Below, piece by piece: positions 34,414-43,843 of a stretch of 64,000 bases of DNA. The translations under genes and the position numbers were made by a program. The notes beneath the pieces are model-generated. The model worked only from the letters and a program-made list of their open reading frames with translations, did no database searches and was not told where the DNA came from. The stretch lies in NCBI RefSeq assembly GCF_030295975.1, contig NZ_AP027364.1, forward strand, positions 2,790,001-2,854,000. Direction: 5' to 3'. This stretch comes from Thalassotalea atypica (lineage in GTDB: Bacteria > Pseudomonadota > Gammaproteobacteria > Enterobacterales > Alteromonadaceae). How positions within the stretch are numbered: position 1 is the stretch's first letter; the number at the start of each line of letters is the position of its first letter.

Positions 34414-36162
34414 TTAGCTGGCGAGTAAAGTTTCTCGTAGGATCAGAGATGCTTCTTCATCCACCAAGCTGTGTAATGTCATCATGTAACTCACCAAAGC
34501 TAGTCCTCCGTAAACAGGATTAATTAACACTTTTTTAATGATATCGAATACTTTGATGATCAGATTAAAAACAACAATTGAAAACTTAAAGCCTTGCACT
34601 TTGATCCTTAGTTCATTGATAAACTGAGTAATTTGTTGAGGTGGTGTCATATTATCTACAAGGACAAAATAATCCATATCGAGTTGTCGTTTCATGGCAA
34701 TAGCTTTATTGGAGCCTGGCACAAGGTGATTAAATAACAGGCTAAACCCTTCTGACATTGCGATACCTGCCCGCTCAAAGATAATCAGCCCTTTAAAGGC
34801 TATTTGTTTTGCAAATCGTAGTACCCGTATGACCGCATTTGATAACTTTCCTATTACTTTTTTTACCTGACTGATCACCCAATTGACCGCGCCTTTAATT
34901 AGCCGCCAGAGTCGTTTGACACCATCAAGCAAGAAGTTACCAAAACCTATCGACTTCCAATGACTGTCTTTTATATTGTTGTCTTTATTGCGAAGAACCT
35001 TGATGATTTTATTCGTCTGCGCCAGCGGGAGCTCAGGTTCATCTTCTGTCACGCAAGCACACACCAAAATATCAATAATGACATGCGCATTGGTCACCTG
35101 ACCATTGAAAATCCCTTGCTTTAAATCTTGCTCTGACAATGATAAGCAAGCAACTTTACGCTTATCCGAAGCGCATTCTTGATAAAAGTCTATCGCCACG
35201 CTTAACAGGCCACCTACTCTGATCGCAGCTGGTGACCGCATTCGTACGGGCCTCGTTTTGCCCTGTCGATTAGGTTTTGTACGTTTTCTAGACAAGATAG
35301 GATTAAACATGAGGCGATCATCGTCAGGGGCAATAACGGTACCGTCGGGAGCCGAACTGTCACCTTGATGATAACCATGTAGCCACAGTTCGACTTTGGC
35401 TAAGTGGCCAATAAACCTTAGTGTATGACTTAATAATGCTTGCAGACTATTGTTGACGTTTTCTTCATATAAAGGAACGCTAGCAAGCTTTTTTCTTAGT
35501 TTTTTGCGCTTATCATGTACCAATTGAACTAAACGATCTTGATCAAATAAAACATCCAGTAACGATAAGCTAAAGCCCGCATCAACAGGAAAACTTGCAG
35601 CGTCAATACCTAATTCGATCAGCAAAAGACGAAGTTGCTTTAGCCCAGAGTCAACAACTTGCCTTCGAACAGTATCTTCTCTTTCTTGCAGCGAGAGTGA
35701 ACTGTTTTTGATATCTTGTGCAGCTTTCGAGAAGTCCTCTCGTTCACCTTCAATAACGCCCAACGCACGGAGCCGAACATAGGCGGCACGCAAGATAAAA
35801 TTGTTTGGCTGAGCATCAATTAGCCACATTTCCAAATGGGTCGCCTCTTCAAACGTAAATACCTGTTGAATTGCCTGCCACGTTTGATATCCCAACCAGC
35901 CATCATCATGCAAATTGGCGTCTCGTTGAAGTTGACGGACGGCCGAGGTTAACGCAGCATTTGAGACCTTAGCGCGAGTTTTCAGATATTGCAGGTGAAC
36001 AAGTCTATCGACCACGACTTTGCGCAGCGCCTTGTCCATGAATATCTTACCTGCCTTGGGTTTACTATGAGGGAGTTTAGGCAGGTAGCCATCTATAATT
36101 CCCTGTGCCGAGAACTTTTCTAAATACACGACTTTTTCAGCATTAAGTGAAGCGGTGATCAT
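34414..36162 (-). CDS. large protein with peptidoglycan-binding-like N-domain and amphipathic C-region
   Basis: I do not recognise this 582-residue protein as a whole. Residues about 50-100 resemble a PG_binding_1 domain (AVRQLQRDANLHDDGWLGYQTWQAI, compare the family pattern FQ...GL..DG..G..TW..L). A long charged helical region follows (KKLRKKLASVP). Residues about 405-480 are rich in Lys and hydrophobic residues and could form amphipathic or membrane-inserting helices (WRLIKGAVNWVISQVKKVIG). The C-terminus has another hydrophobic region (FSIVVFNLIIKVFDIIKKVL, then GGLALVSYMM). There is no signal peptide. It lies 79 bases downstream of a 127-residue gene on the same strand, probably as its partner. 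A secreted effector or envelope-acting toxin is one possibility; this is inference only. Confidence 0.6.
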   Translation of the reverse strand: MITASLNAEKVVYLEKFSAQGIIDGYLPKLPHSKPKAGKIFMDKALRKVVVDRLVHLQYLKTRAKVSNAALTSAVRQLQRDANLHDDGWLGYQTWQAIQQVFTFEEATHLEMWLIDAQPNNFILRAAYVRLRALGVIEGEREDFSKAAQDIKNSSLSLQEREDTVRRQVVDSGLKQLRLLLIELGIDAASFPVDAGFSLSLLDVLFDQDRLVQLVHDKRKKLRKKLASVPLYEENVNNSLQALLSHTLRFIGHLAKVELWLHGYHQGDSSAPDGTVIAPDDDRLMFNPILSRKRTKPNRQGKTRPVRMRSPAAIRVGGLLSVAIDFYQECASDKRKVACLSLSEQDLKQGIFNGQVTNAHVIIDILVCACVTEDEPELPLAQTNKIIKVLRNKDNNIKDSHWKSIGFGNFLLDGVKRLWRLIKGAVNWVISQVKKVIGKLSNAVIRVLRFAKQIAFKGLIIFERAGIAMSEGFSLLFNHLVPGSNKAIAMKRQLDMDYFVLVDNMTPPQQITQFINELRIKVQGFKFSIVVFNLIIKVFDIIKKVLINPVYGGLALVSYMMTLHSLVDEEASLILRETLLAS

Positions 36163-36241
36163 AGTCTCTGAATATCCTTATAGAGTTCAATGACACTATG
36201 GTATACAACAAAATCCTTAGGTGGACGGGTAGGATTAACTG

Positions 36242-36625
36242 TCACTTTTTTACAAGCGTTTCAATACCATCTTTGACAATATCAAAGATACCATCTCTTA
36301 GAGACTGCCCAGCAATTACTGCGTTAGTGTGCGCTTCTTCTAGGCTAGCAGCCATTTCTGGTGACACTTTAGGATTATTTGTTCTAAAGACAAATGCATC
36401 CCCGTCAAGCTTATAACTATCGACCGCTGCAATGATCAAATTTCCATCGACTTTGCCTGTTGCCGCGTCTTTAAAAAGCTCTTCCATGTCCACTTTATTA
36501 AGGTCGACTTCCTTACCCGAAAGTGCAGCTTCAATATCGCCCGTTGCAGTAGTTACGGTTAGCTTTGAGAAGTCAATTGCGACGTCTTTCAAATCATCAA
36601 GTAGTGTTTCAAATTTGCCAGCCAT
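36242..36625 (-). CDS. hypothetical small acidic protein, partner of the 582-residue protein
   Basis: This 127-residue protein has no signal peptide and no family I recognise. It is acidic and regular in pattern: FETLLDDLKDVAIDFSKLTV, a repeated (E/D)-rich helix (VDLNKVDMEELFKDAATGKVDG) and a C-terminal helix IFDIVKDGIETLVKK. AAGGAACACC precedes ATG 36625. It is the first gene of a two-gene unit with the 582-residue protein 79 bases downstream. It could be a chaperone, an immunity protein or a co-secreted component. Confidence 0.6.
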   Translation of the reverse strand: MAGKFETLLDDLKDVAIDFSKLTVTTATGDIEAALSGKEVDLNKVDMEELFKDAATGKVDGNLIIAAVDSYKLDGDAFVFRTNNPKVSPEMAASLEEAHTNAVIAGQSLRDGIFDIVKDGIETLVKK

Positions 36626-36892
36626 AGGGTGTTCCTTATCTTTGATTGAATGTTGAGTGAGCTCAATAACTTAACAAATGGAAAAACATATCTAGGAGGG
36701 TAGATTCCATTCTATTACTTTGCATTCAACTATAGTCAAAGTTAAGTGTTTTTCCCATGTTCTATCGGTGCGCTTGACAAACACAAAATTAATCAAGGCA
36801 GCTGAACACTTGCAGTACCAAGAAGTATTTCACTTAAATTCAGCTTAATTAACTATCCTTTAATTGATGTGGTCAGTATTGGGAAAACGCGA

Positions 36893-37720
36893 TTAGTGCC
36901 AATGCACAGGGTCTACATGATAGTACTCTCTCAACTGCTGATACAGCGTAGGAAATTGCGCATAAAACTGTTGAGAGCGTTCAAAGAATACTTCACTGGC
37001 AACAGCAAAAAATTCTGCAGGCTCACTCGCACCATAATGATCAAACAACGAAGGATGGCCTTGTGCTGCCTGCTTTTGCAATAATGAAAACTGTGTTGAA
37101 AAAGCAGCTGACCATTGAGCGTAGCTCTGAGCTTTTCCTAAAATTGGCGCACCATTCGCCTTTCCATTCTCCTGATCTAGCTGATGAGCAAATTCATGGA
37201 TAACCACATTTTGACCATCATCAGGAATTTCAGCGCCAACGATTGTGTCCTGCCATGACAATACTACCTTGCCAAATTCCCACGACTCCCCAGCAAGTAC
37301 TTTTTGCTGAATCGATTGCACGCCCACACCATTGGTGTTTTGCTGTTGTTTGATAAAGGCTCGGGGATACACCAATATCGTTTGTAATTTAGGGTAGTAG
37401 TCGGTTTTACGATTCAGCAATAACAAGCATGCCTGAGCTGCGATGGTAATTTTGATTTCATCCGTAATAATAACGCCATTACAGCCAACAAAGTTTTTTT
37501 CATGTACAAAGACTTGAATATGCTGCTTTAACTGCAACTGCAAGTCTGCAGGCATCTGCTTAAAATATGGCATGCGCTGTTGAATGATTTTACGCCATTC
37601 TTTCTTAAATGGTTTACGCCTTATTTTATCGCGCTGAGCTTCACGCCAATAGGGTTTTGCTATTGAAAAACCGATCAGTAAAACGGCAATAAATATCGGT
37701 AAAAAATATGAAAGCATCAT
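36893..37720 (-). CDS. mtfA: zinc metallopeptidase MtfA
   Basis: The protein has 275 residues. An N-terminal transmembrane helix (LSYFLPIFIAVLLIGFSIA) is followed by the MtfA domain (PF06167) with the zinc motif VVIHEFAHQLDQENG and a Glu further on in PAEFFAVASEVFFERSQQF. E. coli MtfA is a cytoplasmic aminopeptidase that binds the repressor Mlc and so links to the glucose PTS; here the extra N-terminal helix anchors the protein. No Mlc or PTS gene is in the window. It is monocistronic; ATG 37717 is an alternative start. Confidence 0.85.
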   Translation of the reverse strand: MMLSYFLPIFIAVLLIGFSIAKPYWREAQRDKIRRKPFKKEWRKIIQQRMPYFKQMPADLQLQLKQHIQVFVHEKNFVGCNGVIITDEIKITIAAQACLLLLNRKTDYYPKLQTILVYPRAFIKQQQNTNGVGVQSIQQKVLAGESWEFGKVVLSWQDTIVGAEIPDDGQNVVIHEFAHQLDQENGKANGAPILGKAQSYAQWSAAFSTQFSLLQKQAAQGHPSLFDHYGASEPAEFFAVASEVFFERSQQFYAQFPTLYQQLREYYHVDPVHWH

Positions 37721-37845
37721 TAGCCAAAATAATAAGTATTTACTATGAGGTATGAATGAGCGGATTAAATATCAAGGTATTAGGTTGAAATAACGTCAAA
37801 ATGAGCAAATCTACGCCAACAAAGAAGTGTAGTCCGAAACACTGT

Positions 37846-38508
37846 TTATTGTTCAAAACCGTGAACCGCCATAATGCGTTGGTATTCACCACTTTCTTTT
37901 AGCAACAACATACCTTTGTTAAATTCGTCAATAAGATCACTACCATTGACTTGCGTTTTAGCAATTGCCAAGTAGTTGGCTTCTCTTTCAAATGTTGTCT
38001 CTAGAGTAGATATGAGATGGGAACTGTCGGGCTGCTCTTTTTGTAACATGTATGACGCGGTGTATTTATCAACGATCATAAAATCAATCCGCTCGGCAAC
38101 TAACTTCTTCAAGTTTTGACTGTCCGTATCAACAAATTCTAAATTTAAGCCCAATGACTCTAGCTTAGGCGGTAGCAGATAACCGCGTACGCTCCCTACG
38201 CGGTATTTCGTTAGATCATACAATTTTTCAATTGGCAGTGCTCTGCCCGTTTTCTTTAATATTTTCATTTCATTATAAAAATAAGGAGCGCTAAAAAAAT
38301 AACTTTCCGAACGAATTTGAGAATACCACAGACAAACAACACCCTGTTGTTGACCAAATTGTGATTCGGAAAATACTCGTGCGAATGGGAAAAAGGTATA
38401 CTCAACGTGATAGTCTACCTTAGCAAATGCTTGAGAAACTAAATCAAGCCACACACCACCATTCCTTAATAACTCTCCAGAGAAAGGAGGATAGGAATAA
38501 GCAGCCAA
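37846..38508 (-). CDS. periplasmic solute-binding protein (SBP_bac_3 type), leader frameshifted
   Basis: The protein has 220 residues of the amino-acid-type periplasmic binding fold: AAYSYPPFSGELLRNGGVWLDLV at the start of lobe 1, EYTFFPFARVFSESQ, then SVRGYLLPPKLESLG and RIDFMIVDKYTASYML. Many such Alteromonadales proteins are orphans without ABC transporter genes, and none is adjacent here. The frame lacks a signal peptide and starts only at TTG 38508. An upstream frame (ATG at 38581) encodes MKYIFCCVLLLFSTTDHVK and would join exactly if the run of six A (T on the + strand, 38523-38528) had seven. It is therefore probably a secreted protein disrupted by a one-base loss or a sequencing error; full extent 37846-38581. 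Confidence 0.65.
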   Translation of the reverse strand: MAAYSYPPFSGELLRNGGVWLDLVSQAFAKVDYHVEYTFFPFARVFSESQFGQQQGVVCLWYSQIRSESYFFSAPYFYNEMKILKKTGRALPIEKLYDLTKYRVGSVRGYLLPPKLESLGLNLEFVDTDSQNLKKLVAERIDFMIVDKYTASYMLQKEQPDSSHLISTLETTFEREANYLAIAKTQVNGSDLIDEFNKGMLLLKESGEYQRIMAVHGFEQ

Positions 38509-38856
38509 TTGAATTTTTATGATTTTTTACATGATCGGTAGTTGAAAATAAAAGCAAAACACAGCAAAAAATATACTTCATATAATTAGCCAACCCCTAG
38601 CGATAAATACTACATTTAACGATAAAGTATAGCTACACAAGGCTAATAGTCTTAATTCTTTCAATTAATTATTAAGGTTAGATACTTGCGAATAACTCAA
38701 TACCAGTGAATATTGCTGATTTTGCGCTTAAATGTTTCCTATTATTGTTAAAAACAATATGAATTGTAAATTGAAAATTACGTTTGGAAACACAGTTTTC
38801 AGTAAGACTAGATAAGGAGTAAAAAGCTCCATATCTAGTCATTTTGATTAAGTTGT

Positions 38857-39345
38857 CTATGCCGAATTATTTTTTCGAATAGAAATAAATTGCCAGATAA
38901 CGATCGCAATATAACAAATCAAAAAGGTCAGATAGAATCCTTTTAATAATGGATCCTTAATATCGGTAACAATAGGCGCGTCTGTTGGTAAACGCATTAA
39001 GCCATCAGTAATCGCCGGAATCATATGAAATAACAAGGTTGCTGAGTAGCTCAACGCTTGCACGTAAGGTGAAAGGCCTCTGAGTATTTGTGTTTTAGCG
39101 GCAATAGTACCTACTAATAATGCCAGCAATGTTAATACGGCCAAGCCATGCGCAACACCAAAACCGCCATGTCTGAATATTGCTAATGCACTACCGGCTG
39201 CAAGTAACGTACAAATTAAGTAAACCTTACCTGCAGTTTGTTCAATCAATATATATTTGAATCGCACTAATGAATAAAAACCGGCAATTAAAGCGATAAT
39301 CGCAACACCGGTGTGAAACCAACCAAATAACGAAATTTCTGGCAT
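38857..39345 (-). CDS. hypothetical four-to-five-helix membrane protein
   Basis: The protein has 162 residues made almost entirely of transmembrane helices (WFHTGVAIIALIAGFYSLVRF, VYLICTLLAAGSALAIF, HGLAVLTLLALLVGTIAA, LSYSATLLFHMIPAIT, FYLTFLICYIAIVIWQFI). HGGFGVAHGL and LFHMIPAITDGLMRLP hold His residues on or near the helices, as in haem-binding or DUF2306-like membrane proteins, but I cannot assign it. It is monocistronic with its own ATG at 39345. Confidence 0.65.
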   Translation of the reverse strand: MPEISLFGWFHTGVAIIALIAGFYSLVRFKYILIEQTAGKVYLICTLLAAGSALAIFRHGGFGVAHGLAVLTLLALLVGTIAAKTQILRGLSPYVQALSYSATLLFHMIPAITDGLMRLPTDAPIVTDIKDPLLKGFYLTFLICYIAIVIWQFISIRKNNSA

Positions 39346-39576
39346 AACACTTTCCTATTATTTTATCTGTAAGTGCATTGTGCACAACATTATCGTGCAC
39401 AACAAGCTTTATGAAAATGATGAGTAGAACTGTCTAGATAATTTACATAGTTTTTCAATCTATTAGGCAGTATTGCAACTCTTTCAATTAATACGTTGAA
39501 AATTTTGACTTTAATTTAGTTGGCATCAACAGTGCTCAAATTTCGAGCAGTTCACATAGCCTATTTAGGAACTTTG

Positions 39577-40295
39577 ATGACTAGCCTCAACCATTTAACT
39601 TTCTTTGTGTTAATTTTACTGTTAACGCTGCAGCCAACAATGGCAGATGTTATGTTCGGCTCTGATGGCAACCTAGGTGGGGTTTTCGCTAGGACGCAGA
39701 TCCTTATGATTATCAATTTACACAAGACATAACATTAGAACGGTCATTAAATAACGGTATTCGCTATTCACTCGAAGGCGGCTCTGTCGAAGCATATCGT
39801 GATTTATTTGTTTGGGATACATTGCCAACTGTCGCTCAAATGTCGACAGCTATTGACTTAGCCTTTGCCGCATGGACATCCGTCGACCCAATTTCTGGGC
39901 TAGGAACAGATTTATACTTTGTAGACGACAGCGCTAATACTCTGCCGATCGGTGATATTTTTGGCTCTGCTAACGTTTTAGGTGCTGAAATAGATTTATT
40001 TGGCTCAGATAGAGGAAGTGGCGCTTTAAGCGGTACCTCTTTCTTTTGGGCAGACAATACAAACGATGCCACCCTTACCTCTGGTACCGCTGATTACACT
40101 GATGCATGGTCAATTATAGGATCTGATATCGTTATGAATAACAATGCTGGGGCTAGCTATTCACTTCCTTTGTTTCAACGAATACTGCCCCACGAAATTG
40201 GCCATTCATGGCGAATCACCTATTCGAATGCATCAACAAGTGGTTTGGGAATATATAGAGCCTTTTATCGAACGATAAATTATGCAAATAAATAA
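39577..40295 (+). pseudogene. secreted metzincin-like metallopeptidase, frameshifted and degenerate
   Basis: ATG 39577 opens a signal peptide (TFFVLILLLTLQPTMAD) and MFGSDGNLGGVFA, then runs out of frame near 39691. In the next frame the protein goes on directly with DADPYDYQFTQDITLERSL and reaches 40295. One missing base in GCTAGGACG restores a single protein of about 239 residues. The body is that of a secreted M10/M12-type peptidase with LPHEIGHSWRITY, where the usual HExxHxxGxxH motif keeps HEIGH but has R for G and Y for the third His. The protein also ends soon after, without the usual C-terminal third. I regard it as decayed. Confidence 0.6.
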
Positions 40296-40405
40296 CATCT
40301 AAACTAAGAAGTTTACGGCTTAACCTCTTATAAATGATACGCCTTAACCAAGTAGCGATGAATACTGGATGTAACGAGTTCAAACGTATTCATCGCACTA
40401 AACTG

Positions 40406-42040
40406 CTATTCAAAAATAATTTTTTTCAAGCTGTCTTTTTGAATCAATGGTTCATACTTTTCTTCAATACTTGAGCGTTTGATTTTCATAGTAGGCGTCA
40501 ACAACCCGTTCTCTATGGTCCATTGTTCTTTGCACACGAGTAAATAATCGAGTTGCTGATGGCGCTCAAGTGTCCCGTTGACCTCAGTTAGTGTTTGGAA
40601 AAGCTCAGCACTAAGCACGTCATCTATGTCCCCTGCTGACTCAGACAACATCACTAGGGCTATAGGCTGCTTTAATCCCGTACCCATCACGCAGGCCAGT
40701 TCAATATTGTTTGACGCACATAACTTCCCTTCTATTGGCGCCGGTGTTACGTATTTACCTTTACTGGTTTTAAATTCTTCTTTAAGTCGTCCGATAATTT
40801 TGAATGCACCAGTATTGGTGATTAACCCTCGATCGCCGGTGCGAAACCAACCCTCTTCGAAGGCACTTTCATTGGCTGTAGGGTTTAGATAGTAACTACC
40901 AAATACGGCGTCCCCGCGAATTAAGATTTCATCTTGATCCGACAATTTCATTTCAACACACGATAAAGGATGACCTATAGTCCCAACATCTTGATCATCA
41001 TAGGGAATATTGCCACAAGACAGACCAGATGTTTCACTCATGCCCCACCCTTCTTCCAAACATATTCCGATTTTTTCGTACCACTGAATGACTGACTCAG
41101 GTGTAGGTGCTGAGCCCGAGCCAAAACGCTGTACACATTCAAAGCCCAAATTCTTTCTGATTTTTGCTGATATTAACTTACCGACAATAGGAATACTGAG
41201 TAAAAAGTTAAGTTTCTGTTGCGGAATTTTGGTTAGAATTTCAGACTTAAACTTAAGCCACAGTCTTGGCACTGAGACAAACCGAGTTGGTTTAGCATAT
41301 TTCAAATTATCGATAAATGTATCGAGCGACTCAATAAAATAGACACTGGCACCAGCCACTATCGATGTCCCTTCAATTAAACTGCGCTCAGTGATATGGG
41401 CTAGTGGCAAATAAGAAACACAGCGATCATCACCAGATATCTCTAGTTTTTCCACACCACAACGTGTCGCTGATAAACAATTTTGATGAGTCAGTGTCAC
41501 CCCTTTAGGTACACCTGTGCTACCAGAGGTATAAATAATGGTGGCAATATCGCTGCTTTTCGGCAAATAAATTGGATCAAGCGGCTCATAGGTATCAAGC
41601 CATGTTTGCCATTGTTGTTGTGACGGCACGGTTGGATAAGGAAAAGCAATACGCAATACATCAGCAGAAATGGCTTTATCAACACTGTCAGGCTCATCTA
41701 ACTTGCCGACAAAAATCGCTTTAATGTCACTGTGTTCAATGACATGCTTTATGGTGTTTTGATTGGCATTGAAAAAGATCGGCACACTGATCATATCCGC
41801 CATCATAATAGCCAAATCAACAATAAACCAATGCGCACAATTTTTTGAAATTATGCCAATGCGGCTTTTTTCGGGATAGCCTTGAGCCTTAATACCTGCG
41901 GCTATTTTTCTTGCCTGAAGCTCAACGTCTGCCCATGTAAATTCATGCCATTGACCATCAATAGGTTGATGCAGATACACGTCATTGGCTTTATTTTTAG
42001 CATGATGCAGTAAGTATTCGACATTTGATTGATAGTCCAT
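40406..42040 (-). CDS. AMP-binding long-chain fatty acid-CoA ligase-like enzyme
   Basis: The protein has 544 residues. ANL-superfamily motifs: IIYTSGSTGVPKGVTLTH (P-loop), YLPLAHITERSLIEG, GWGMSETSG, the hinge YLNPTANESAFEEGWFRTGDRG and FKIIGRLKEEFKTSKGKYV with the catalytic Lys region. The pattern LPLAHITER and KGKYV fits long-chain acyl-CoA synthetases (FadD15-like). ATG 42040 is chosen over the track-length start 27 bases upstream. It is the third gene of a minus-strand unit after the AhpD-like and flavo-ferredoxin genes, with a 163-base gap, so it may also have its own promoter. Confidence 0.82.
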   Translation of the reverse strand: MDYQSNVEYLLHHAKNKANDVYLHQPIDGQWHEFTWADVELQARKIAAGIKAQGYPEKSRIGIISKNCAHWFIVDLAIMMADMISVPIFFNANQNTIKHVIEHSDIKAIFVGKLDEPDSVDKAISADVLRIAFPYPTVPSQQQWQTWLDTYEPLDPIYLPKSSDIATIIYTSGSTGVPKGVTLTHQNCLSATRCGVEKLEISGDDRCVSYLPLAHITERSLIEGTSIVAGASVYFIESLDTFIDNLKYAKPTRFVSVPRLWLKFKSEILTKIPQQKLNFLLSIPIVGKLISAKIRKNLGFECVQRFGSGSAPTPESVIQWYEKIGICLEEGWGMSETSGLSCGNIPYDDQDVGTIGHPLSCVEMKLSDQDEILIRGDAVFGSYYLNPTANESAFEEGWFRTGDRGLITNTGAFKIIGRLKEEFKTSKGKYVTPAPIEGKLCASNNIELACVMGTGLKQPIALVMLSESAGDIDDVLSAELFQTLTEVNGTLERHQQLDYLLVCKEQWTIENGLLTPTMKIKRSSIEEKYEPLIQKDSLKKIIFE

Positions 42041-42203
42041 AAGCACTTCTATTTTTTTGATTTTCAAAAAGTTTAGCGCTATTTATCGGTTATGGCTATC
42101 CCTAAATTTGTAAGCTAGTTTACTGAAAGTTATAAACTTTCGATTAGTAGAAACTTGGCGCTCAATCATCTTTTCTTATTGATTGAAACGCCAAACTAAA
42201 TAC

Positions 42204-43793
42204 CTATAAATCAATAACAAAAACATCAGATTTAGGTCGAGATACGCACAAACAGAGTTTACCGGATTCTCGTTCCTGAACCGTTAAGCAATTATCTTGA
42301 TGATCTATTTCTACTGCGGAATTCGTGCTAACTACGCACGATTTACATTCTCCTGTTTGGCAGCTAAATGGCACTTCTACGCCAGCATTTAGTACACCTT
42401 CAAGTAAACTTTCGTCCGCACTTATGCTTATATCAATACCAGACTTCGCCAGTGTCAGCTGTACAGGTTGAGCCTCACTATTTAGTGGCGCAGAAAATTG
42501 CTCGTAATGAATTCGTGTTGGCGCAATATTAAGTTCAGCTGCCAACTTTTTAAGCTCAATAAGCATCGTTTGAGGGCCGCAAAAATAGACGTGGCTATGT
42601 TGTTCTAACGTTTGCAATAGCCCGATTAGCGAAATGCGCTCCTCTTGATTGGCAGGATACAAATGTAATTTATCGCCAAGTTGACGGGTTAATCGATCAG
42701 CATACGCCATTTGCGTTAATTCACGCCCTGCATAATGTAATTCAAAGCTAGACTGCTGAGCTAGCAATTCTAAAGCCATCGCCTTAATTGGCGTAATACC
42801 AATACCTGCAGCAATGAGTACTGTATGTTTATGCTCTTCGTCAATCGAAAAGTAGTTATCGGGAAGCTGACAATGAAGAGTATGTCCAACTTGATATTGT
42901 AAATGAATTGCTTTTGAGCCACCGTGCCCTTGAGACTCGTTTTTTACTGCAATCTCATAACAATCAGTACGTGCTGGATTTGTGCTGATTGAGTAGTGAC
43001 GCCAAATAATTTCGCCATTTGCTGTGGCTACTGGCACTTGTAAATGTGCACCTGCTGCTACCTTAGGTAAGTCACCACCATTGACTGCGCGTAATTCATA
43101 GGCTCTAACATCGGAAGTGAGCTGTCGAATTCCGCTAATGGTCAAAGAAAGTGGCCCATCGCCTAATTCATTATTCGAGCTTTGTTGAAGCGCTTTACTT
43201 TGGCTTAGCTTAGCTTCAAGTGTTTTAACCTTAGATTGCAGAGGATCAATTAACTTGATGATCTCCTCTTCACTGTAACGAGGCGTGATGTGTTGCGGGC
43301 AATTCCAATCAAAGGCGACAATCTTGATAATGAAACCGCGCTCCACGCGAGCTCGATAATGGTCGTCTTCGAGTAATGCAAGAGTATCCCAGTCTTGCTC
43401 ATCCACTTGTGTAACATGCCCTAAAACTTTAAGGCGTCGCTTGTTGGCATAATCCATTAGGATAAGCGACACGCGATCATTTTTTCTAAAATTACCAGTG
43501 CTAACGTATTGTCTGTTGCCACTATAATCTGCAAAACCTAAGGTTTGGGCATCAATTATTTTTAGGAAACCTTTCGGTCCGCCGCGATGTTGAACATAAG
43601 GCCATTCAGTTTCACTTACACTGGCCATGTAAAAACTATCGCGTTGGCTAATAAATTCGGCTTCAGCCTCAGACATGAGATGATTATAGTCTTCGCCAAC
43701 ATCCATACCAGCATAACCTGATCGGCTACCTAGCTCAGTTTGAATTTTTCTAACGGTTTCTGTAAATGCTACTTGTGCGTATTGGTGAGCCAT
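42204..43793 (-). CDS. three-domain redox enzyme: PNPOx-like + ferredoxin reductase + 2Fe-2S ferredoxin
   Basis: The protein has 529 residues. Residues about 40-165 are a pyridoxamine-oxidase-like FMN-binding split barrel (YVQHRGGPKGFLKIID, FADYSGNRQYVSTGNF). A coiled linker (KVKTLEAKLSQSK) leads to a ferredoxin-NADP reductase-like region (about 215-430: HYSISTNP for FAD, IAAGIGITPIKAMALEL and YFCGPQTML for NAD(P)). The C-terminus is a plant-type 2Fe-2S domain with CQTGECKSC and a last Cys in LCLCVSRP. It should pass electrons from NAD(P)H through flavin to the iron-sulfur cluster and on to an unknown partner. It lies 51 bases downstream of the AhpD-like gene, under a divergent LysR regulator. 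Confidence 0.87.
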   Translation of the reverse strand: MAHQYAQVAFTETVRKIQTELGSRSGYAGMDVGEDYNHLMSEAEAEFISQRDSFYMASVSETEWPYVQHRGGPKGFLKIIDAQTLGFADYSGNRQYVSTGNFRKNDRVSLILMDYANKRRLKVLGHVTQVDEQDWDTLALLEDDHYRARVERGFIIKIVAFDWNCPQHITPRYSEEEIIKLIDPLQSKVKTLEAKLSQSKALQQSSNNELGDGPLSLTISGIRQLTSDVRAYELRAVNGGDLPKVAAGAHLQVPVATANGEIIWRHYSISTNPARTDCYEIAVKNESQGHGGSKAIHLQYQVGHTLHCQLPDNYFSIDEEHKHTVLIAAGIGITPIKAMALELLAQQSSFELHYAGRELTQMAYADRLTRQLGDKLHLYPANQEERISLIGLLQTLEQHSHVYFCGPQTMLIELKKLAAELNIAPTRIHYEQFSAPLNSEAQPVQLTLAKSGIDISISADESLLEGVLNAGVEVPFSCQTGECKSCVVSTNSAVEIDHQDNCLTVQERESGKLCLCVSRPKSDVFVIDL

Positions 43794-43843
43794 CGTTCTT
43801 TCCTCGATATAGAATGAGGAGCAAGCTCCTCATTGGGTACCTG

